A stretch of 18,627 nucleotides of DNA from Cocleimonas sp. GTDB lineage: Bacteria > Pseudomonadota > Gammaproteobacteria > Thiotrichales > Thiotrichaceae. The notes under the pieces were generated by a model, which had not been told where the DNA came from, made no database searches, and was given only the letters and a program-made list of their open reading frames with translations. The position numbers and the translations under genes are program-made. Positions 14,794-18,627 of this stretch are shown here, piece after piece. The DNA lies in assembly GCA_023145485.1 (NCBI GenBank), contig JAGLDT010000049.1, forward strand, positions 1 to 18,627, read 5' to 3'. Every line of letters starts with the position of its first letter. Positions within the stretch are counted from its first letter, which is position 1.

Positions 14794-17048
14794 AAGCAGA
14801 AATAGAAGCATTTGAACGAGCAGAGGGGTATTTTTTTGATGCATTAAAAATAGATGATGAAGATAAGCGCTTTGCATGGGTTGAGCGTGTTTTACGAGAT
14901 GATCAAGAAACCTTAAGAGAGGTTTGTTTATTATTAATGGCGCATCATAAAGCGGATAACTTTTTATTAGAAATCCCTGTTCTAAAAGAAGCGATTGATG
15001 ATATGACAGCGCGTTGTCCTGACTTAACAGGAAGGCGTTTAGGGGGGTATGAGGTTATCCGTCAAATAGCCAGAGGGGGGATGGGAAGAATATACTCTGC
15101 TAAACGTGTTGATGGCGAATATGAGCAAGTTGTTGCGATAAAAGTGGTTGAGGTAGCAAATCTTGAAATAGAATTATTTCAACAAGAGCGTCAATTTCTT
15201 GCTGATCTTAAGCACCCTAATATTGTTACTTTGCTAGATGGCGGAACGTTAGAAGAAGGTTTTCCCTACTTAGTGATGGAGCTAGTTGAGGGTATTGCTA
15301 TTGATCAATATGTTAATTCATTTCGACTAACTATTCGTGAAACAGTAAAGCTCTGTGCTGAACTTTGTGGTGTTGTTGATGATGCACATCAGCAGGGGAT
15401 TATTCACTGTGACTTAAAGCCAGATAATATTTTAGTGATTAATGAAGGTAGTCGTAAAGGGACTTTAACACTATTAGATTTTGGTATTGCACAGTCTCTT
15501 TCTGTAAGTAATAAAGTGTCTACTTCTAAACTTAGAGGAATCACGCCAGAATATGCCAGTCCGCAACGCCATCAGCATCGCTCCCCTCACAATACGGATG
15601 ATGTTTATAGTCTTGGCGTTATTCTTGGGCAACTTTTGAGTGGACAGGGGTTGTCTTTAACTTATAAGACATCGTTGCTAGGGCAGGGCTATCCAGCAAC
15701 TAATATTAATGCGCTAGTGAGAGTCATTGACAATAAGGAACTAGGTCAGATTTTGCGCAAGGCAACAGGAGATAAGCGTAATAGTCGTTATCAATCTGCT
15801 AAAGACTTTCAGAATGATTTGAAAAACTGGTTAGATGATAAGCCTATTAATGCAGTGCAGGGTGGGTTGGTCTATTTTTATAGTAAATATATTTATCGCT
15901 ACCGTAATATTCTTTTTATTATCATTACTTTTGCACTGTTAGCCTTATTGATTGGACAGATGACGGGCGAGTATTTTCAGCAACAAGAGTACTCTGATGT
16001 TCGACAACAAGAAGCAATCGATGCGGTTGATGATTTAAATATTCTGCTTGTCAGCATTCCTATGACACCGACGATAAAAAAAGAGGTAACGGCATTAACA
16101 GTTAGTCATTTGCAAGACTGGAATAAAGCTGCGCCCGATAATTCCACGATTAAAAAGCTTTATGCTGATTTACTGGTTCGTTTCGCAAATATTAATGGGC
16201 ATCCCTACTATTTAAACTTAGGAAAGACCTCTGTAGCCTATGAGCATTATCAAAAAGCATTAAGTTTGTATAGTGAGCTTGCAAATCTGGAGGAGACTAA
16301 GTTAGATGAGTCAATACAGCAGTCTGTGCAAGTCAATCGAAGCTATATTCAGCATCGATTAGCAGAACTAGAGATTTACCAATTGGGTTATGATGATTAT
16401 GCAGCAATTATTCAAATCCATAAAAAAATATTATCCGTACAAGAGCAACTAACGTATCAACAGATTAAAAATTTATCTTCTAAACAGCGTCGGCTGATAT
16501 TAAGTATGTGGCTTGCAGGGGCCTATGAGGGCTTGCGTGTAAAGGCATACGCTAAAACATGGGCGTTATTACTGGAAGCAAAAAAAATGCTTTCTGAAGA
16601 TATTGTTGAAACTGAAGGTGACGCAAAGGAGCAACGCTATCTAACGGCTTTTTATTATGAGATAACAGGGCATTTGTATTATCTACAAGGGAATGTTAAC
16701 GCTGCACTTAATGCGTATACCAAGATAAAAAGACCCATTAAAAATAGCGAAATAATGAGTGCTCGTTATCACTTGTTACTTACTAGGGTTGATAGTGCAT
16801 TTGCCTGTCTTGGTTACTTGCAGAAAAATAAAGCCATGAAGCAACAGCATTTTAAGTATTTTGAATATGCACGTGCGAATCTAGAAGCATTGGCTAATAA
16901 ATATCAAGGTGTTCCCTTTTTATTGCAACAAACAAAAAAAATGAACGAAATCATGAATGTTAGAACAACCGAAGGGCAACAAATATTTTGCGCTGATCCT
17001 CTCAAATTTTTACTTCCTACTTTAAAGAAAAACAGTATTTTTGATTAA
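14766..17048 (+). CDS. Transmembrane Ser/Thr protein kinase, probable sigma factor kinase
   Basis: A 760-residue eukaryotic-like kinase. Residues about 20-70 match the helical N-terminal segment common before such kinase domains. The catalytic domain (about 95-355) has the glycine loop ARGGMGRIY (102-110), K126 in VAIK, the helix C glutamate (probably E141), HCDLKPDN (214-221) with catalytic D216, DFG (238-240) and TPEYASPQ (260-267). HCD in place of HRD makes it a non-RD kinase. A single membrane helix (about 381-398) leads to a roughly 360-residue C-terminal region, predicted periplasmic. That region is alpha-helical and has TPR-like stretches (about 482-508 and 631-660), probably sensory. 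The start overlaps the sigma gene by 28 bases without a clear ribosome binding site, suggesting translational coupling and fixed stoichiometry. Its most likely substrate is the sigma factor next door. Confidence 0.88.
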   Translation: MVIQGNKAIEAEIEAFERAEGYFFDALKIDDEDKRFAWVERVLRDDQETLREVCLLLMAHHKADNFLLEIPVLKEAIDDMTARCPDLTGRRLGGYEVIRQIARGGMGRIYSAKRVDGEYEQVVAIKVVEVANLEIELFQQERQFLADLKHPNIVTLLDGGTLEEGFPYLVMELVEGIAIDQYVNSFRLTIRETVKLCAELCGVVDDAHQQGIIHCDLKPDNILVINEGSRKGTLTLLDFGIAQSLSVSNKVSTSKLRGITPEYASPQRHQHRSPHNTDDVYSLGVILGQLLSGQGLSLTYKTSLLGQGYPATNINALVRVIDNKELGQILRKATGDKRNSRYQSAKDFQNDLKNWLDDKPINAVQGGLVYFYSKYIYRYRNILFIIITFALLALLIGQMTGEYFQQQEYSDVRQQEAIDAVDDLNILLVSIPMTPTIKKEVTALTVSHLQDWNKAAPDNSTIKKLYADLLVRFANINGHPYYLNLGKTSVAYEHYQKALSLYSELANLEETKLDESIQQSVQVNRSYIQHRLAELEIYQLGYDDYAAIIQIHKKILSVQEQLTYQQIKNLSSKQRRLILSMWLAGAYEGLRVKAYAKTWALLLEAKKMLSEDIVETEGDAKEQRYLTAFYYEITGHLYYLQGNVNAALNAYTKIKRPIKNSEIMSARYHLLLTRVDSAFACLGYLQKNKAMKQQHFKYFEYARANLEALANKYQGVPFLLQQTKKMNEIMNVRTTEGQQIFCADPLKFLLPTLKKNSIFD

Positions 17049-17465
17049 TTTAAAATCATCAGGCGACCAATTATTTATCACATGTTTATCAATAGCTTAG
17101 AAGCAAGCCATTGAAAGCATCGTTGACCTTATCTTAAATTTATTTGCGCATTTCAAATAATAGAGTCTTTTCTTGCTGTAATAATTTTTCCTTGCCGTCA
17201 TTAATTAGAAAAATACTACCGTTTATCAATGATAAAACCACATCATGAATTAAACTTTGCGATTCAGGTACATAATGTGCGAAGCATGGCAGGGATGAAT
17301 TTTTAGTGTTCCAGCTATGGTCAGTGCTCAGTTGGTTTATATGTAACGAGTACAGCGAGTCAAATATAGACTGACTGAGTACTAGCAGTCCAAAGGGGAA
17401 GGACTACGTGTGCATAGATCAGGTTGATTTATGTTTTTCAAGGATGAATTATGTAGGATTTTATA
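17049..17465. other. Spacer downstream of the kinase gene, with a possible gene remnant on the minus strand
   Basis: No clear terminator follows the kinase stop. Most of the region (17140-17403) is open on the minus strand in one frame that reads like protein but lacks a good start; it is listed separately as a possible remnant. A start-stop codon pair ATG-TAG at 17451-17456, behind aaggatg, lies just before the next gene. Confidence 0.5.
17140..17403 (-). pseudogene. Possible C-terminal gene remnant
   Basis: One minus-strand frame is open for 87 codons, from just after a TAG (17404-17406) down to a TAA (17140-17142). The translation looks protein-like, with segments such as LLVLSQSIFDSLYSLHIN and LIHDVVLSLINGSIFLIND and a charged end KEKLLQQEKTLLFEMRK. 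There is no ATG near the upstream end. Only an internal GTG, about 36 codons before the stop, could start it, and further stop codons lie upstream in the same frame. I do not recognise a family. It may be the 3' end of a decayed gene, or chance in AT-rich DNA. Confidence 0.3.
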
Positions 17466-17798
17466 ATGAAAAAAATTGTGTTAAGTATAGTTTCCGTTGT
17501 TTCTGTATTGATTGTTTCGGAATCAACACTGGCGGCAGGTGAGTCAATCAATATACGACTTAAAAACCAAGCATCTCAGATACAAAAAGGATGTAATAGA
17601 GGACAGTTAACGAAAGGGGAAAAGAAAACCCTAAATAATGAGCAAGAGAGGATTAAAGCTCTGATAAAGAGCTTGTCGAGTGATCAAGATTTTTCTCCAG
17701 AAGATCAAAAAAAGGTTCATTCTGCATTAAATTTAGCGGGAGTGCATATCTTTAGGCAACGTTATAACAAAAAAAGTAAGCCTCAAAAAACAAAGTAA
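17466..17798 (+). CDS. Small exported protein of unknown function
   Basis: A 110-residue protein with an N-terminal signal peptide (KK, then a hydrophobic core 5-18, likely cut after TLA or TLAA at 23-24), leaving a mature basic, helical protein of about 86 residues. The mature part shows two loosely related halves, each with a G/D-x-[LF]-[TS]-x-x-[ED] turn followed by a helix: GQLTKGE (46-52) and QDFSPED (74-80). This pattern, with Q-rich helices before the turns, resembles small exported proteins of unknown role found in various proteobacteria. One cysteine (C43) is present. TAGGAT stands 7 nt before the ATG, and a strong terminator follows immediately, so it is a single-gene unit. Its position behind the kinase gene suggests, but does not show, a link to that system. 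Confidence 0.75.
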   Translation: MKKIVLSIVSVVSVLIVSESTLAAGESINIRLKNQASQIQKGCNRGQLTKGEKKTLNNEQERIKALIKSLSSDQDFSPEDQKKVHSALNLAGVHIFRQRYNKKSKPQKTK

Positions 17799-17822
17799 CC
17801 TCATTAAGTGAGGTTTTTTTTC
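17797..17822 (+). terminator. Rho-independent terminator of the small exported protein gene
   Basis: Perfect stem aacctca (17797-17803) and tgaggtt (17809-17815) with loop ttaag, running into a T run at 17814-17821. The stem begins within the stop codon region of the gene. Confidence 0.92.
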
Positions 17823-18093
17823 TCAAATATTATCCTAAATGAGCTTGTTTAAAAAATAAACACACCATATGAGTCGATTAGTTTTTTAAATGACTATCTA
17901 TTAGTCAATATTATAATTATTTATATATCATATATATAGGTATGCTAATGTCTTTAGATGCTACATAAATGTTATCTTTTTCTTAAAAAACCCTTGTATT
18001 GCATAATCTTAATATCAAGTTTGTCAATAAAAAAAAGATGAAAAATATTGCCGTTCATCCTTGAGGTTTGGGTGGAATTAAGTGTATATTCAG

Positions 18094-18122
18094 TTGCACA
18101 AAATAATTATCCGACAAATAGT
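18094..18122 (+). promoter_or_regulatory. Candidate sigma-70 promoter for nuo
   Basis: TTGCAC (18094-18099) and AATAGT (18117-18122) are spaced 17 bp and match the -35 and -10 consensus at four of six or better. This would give a start near 18129 and an untranslated leader of about 110 nt containing the 14-bp palindrome. Confidence 0.35.
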
Positions 18123-18145
18123 CGCTCATGGCTTTGTTTATTTTA

Positions 18146-18159
18146 TAAACAGCTGTTTA
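18146..18159. repeat. Perfect 14-bp palindrome in the nuo leader
   Basis: taaacagctgttta is its own reverse complement. It lies about 25 bp past the candidate -10 box, a usual place for a repressor site. The preceding gttta...taaac pair (18136-18150) shares its right arm. Confidence 0.5.
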
Positions 18160-18237
18160 GGGTAAAAACTCAATAACAATGGTCCCTTTACTTGAAAGTT
18201 TTGGGATCATAGTCTGCACCTAGGTGGTTAAACACAA

Positions 18238-18600
18238 ATGTCAATGCTAGAAGCATATTTGCCTATTCTAATTTTCTTAGGGATCGGTTTCGGTCTTGCA
18301 ATGGTGATGCTGTTGCTGGGTGCTTTACTCAGTACACGCCACGCTAATGAGGCTAAAGATTCTCCTTTTGAATGTGGTTTTGAAGCATTTGAAGATGCGC
18401 GTATGAAGTTCGATGTGCGTTATTATCTAGTCGCTATTCTATTTATTATCTTTGATTTGGAAATTGCTTTTCTTTTCCCTTGGGCAATTGTGTTGGATAA
18501 GATCGGCGTGTTTGGTTTAGTTTCAATGGGCATATTTCTCGGGATTCTTATCATAGGATTCATCTATGAATGGAAAAAAGGAGCTTTGGAATGGGAGTAG
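18238..18600 (+). CDS. nuoA: NADH-quinone oxidoreductase subunit A
   Basis: NuoA is a small membrane subunit of respiratory complex I near the quinone-binding junction. The 120-residue protein has three hydrophobic helices (about 7-31, 62-83, 89-109). It carries the family signatures SPFECGFEAF (42-51), KFDVRYYLVAILFIIFDLEI (57-76) with its conserved acidic residues in helix II, and a C-terminal IYEWKKGALEW. aggtgg lies 10 nt before the ATG. A second ATG two codons later is possible. It opens the nuo operon, and nuoB starts inside its last codons. Confidence 0.96.
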   Translation: MSMLEAYLPILIFLGIGFGLAMVMLLLGALLSTRHANEAKDSPFECGFEAFEDARMKFDVRYYLVAILFIIFDLEIAFLFPWAIVLDKIGVFGLVSMGIFLGILIIGFIYEWKKGALEWE

Positions 18601-18627
18601 AGAGTAAAGGACTTCAGGAGTCTGGAT
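18591..18627 (+). CDS. nuoB: NADH-quinone oxidoreductase subunit B, first 12 codons
   Basis: An ATG at 18591, preceded 7 nt upstream by aaggag (18578-18583), overlaps the end of nuoA by 10 bases and stays open to the window edge. It encodes MGVESKGLQESG. NuoB proteins commonly begin MGVE or MGIE followed by a short variable stretch, and nuoB always follows nuoA in this operon type. The Fe-S ligand cysteines lie outside the window. Confidence 0.85.
   Translation, partial: MGVESKGLQESG

Larger units (their letters stand above)
17823..18237. promoter_or_regulatory. Leader and promoter region of the nuo operon
   Basis: This 415-bp gene-free, AT-rich stretch lies ahead of nuoA. It contains a candidate sigma-70 promoter (18094-18122), a perfect 14-bp palindrome (18146-18159), a hairpin atggtccc/gggatcat with one G:T pair (18179-18186, 18203-18210) and the 10-bp palindrome cacctaggtg (18217-18226), which includes part of the nuoA ribosome binding site. 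Near 18031-18059, gatgaa/ttcatc with an A run could be a weak minus-strand terminator. No reading frame of interest is seen. Confidence 0.5.

Noticed and set aside
17323..17383. Imperfect inverted repeat agtgctcagt / actgagtact behind the kinase
   Set aside because: It is short with one mismatch and a 41-nt gap, and it lies within the possible gene remnant; this is close to chance expectation.

Overview
This window looks like chromosomal DNA from an AT-rich gammaproteobacterium. The rpe-gph pair, zapE, der, a complete sdhCDABE operon with sdhE, and the start of a nuoA-nuoB operon all fit that group. The SDH proteins resemble the alphaproteobacterial/mitochondrial form, with four cysteines in the [2Fe-2S] motif of SdhB and an SdhD of the HFWLQRLT type. 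Some gammaproteobacterial lineages carry this form. I do not assign a genus. I see no tRNA, rRNA, CRISPR array or complete insertion sequence.

Layout. (1) 1-1405: the 3' part of a type III glutamine synthetase gene, followed by a 460-bp spacer with a palindromic MITE/REP-like element and two intrinsic terminators. (2) 1868-3240, minus strand: rpe then gph, coupled by a TAATG overlap. (3) 3539-8330, plus strand: zapE then sdhC-sdhD-sdhA-sdhB-sdhE, tightly packed. The likely sdhA start is a GTG at 5473. (4) 8454-9878: der, with its start downstream of the longest reading frame's ATG. (5) 10059-11678: a secreted protein resembling clan GH-A glycosidases. (6) 11810-13905, minus strand: an OmpA/BON-like envelope protein followed by a membrane-anchored coiled-coil protein with a DUF4332-like C-terminus, again coupled by TAATG. 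(7) 14275-17048, plus strand, divergent from (6): an atypical ECF sigma factor overlapping a transmembrane Ser/Thr protein kinase. (8) 17466-17798: a small exported protein with a clean terminator. (9) 18238 to the end: nuoA and the first codons of nuoB.

The conserved blocks are ordinary central metabolism and housekeeping. They cover ammonium assimilation, pentose-phosphate and phosphoglycolate chemistry, succinate oxidation with flavinylation of SdhA, ribosome assembly and complex I. The accessory interest lies in 10-17.8 kb. There, a sigma factor lacking the acidic DAED motif in region 2.2 is translationally overlapped by a kinase with a periplasmic sensor-like domain. It sits divergent from an envelope-protein operon, across an intergenic region full of perfect inverted repeats. 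The arrangement matches the known principle of sigma-factor activation by threonine phosphorylation (EcfP/PknT of Vibrio parahaemolyticus). The envelope genes and the small exported protein nearby are plausible targets or inputs, but that link is inference.
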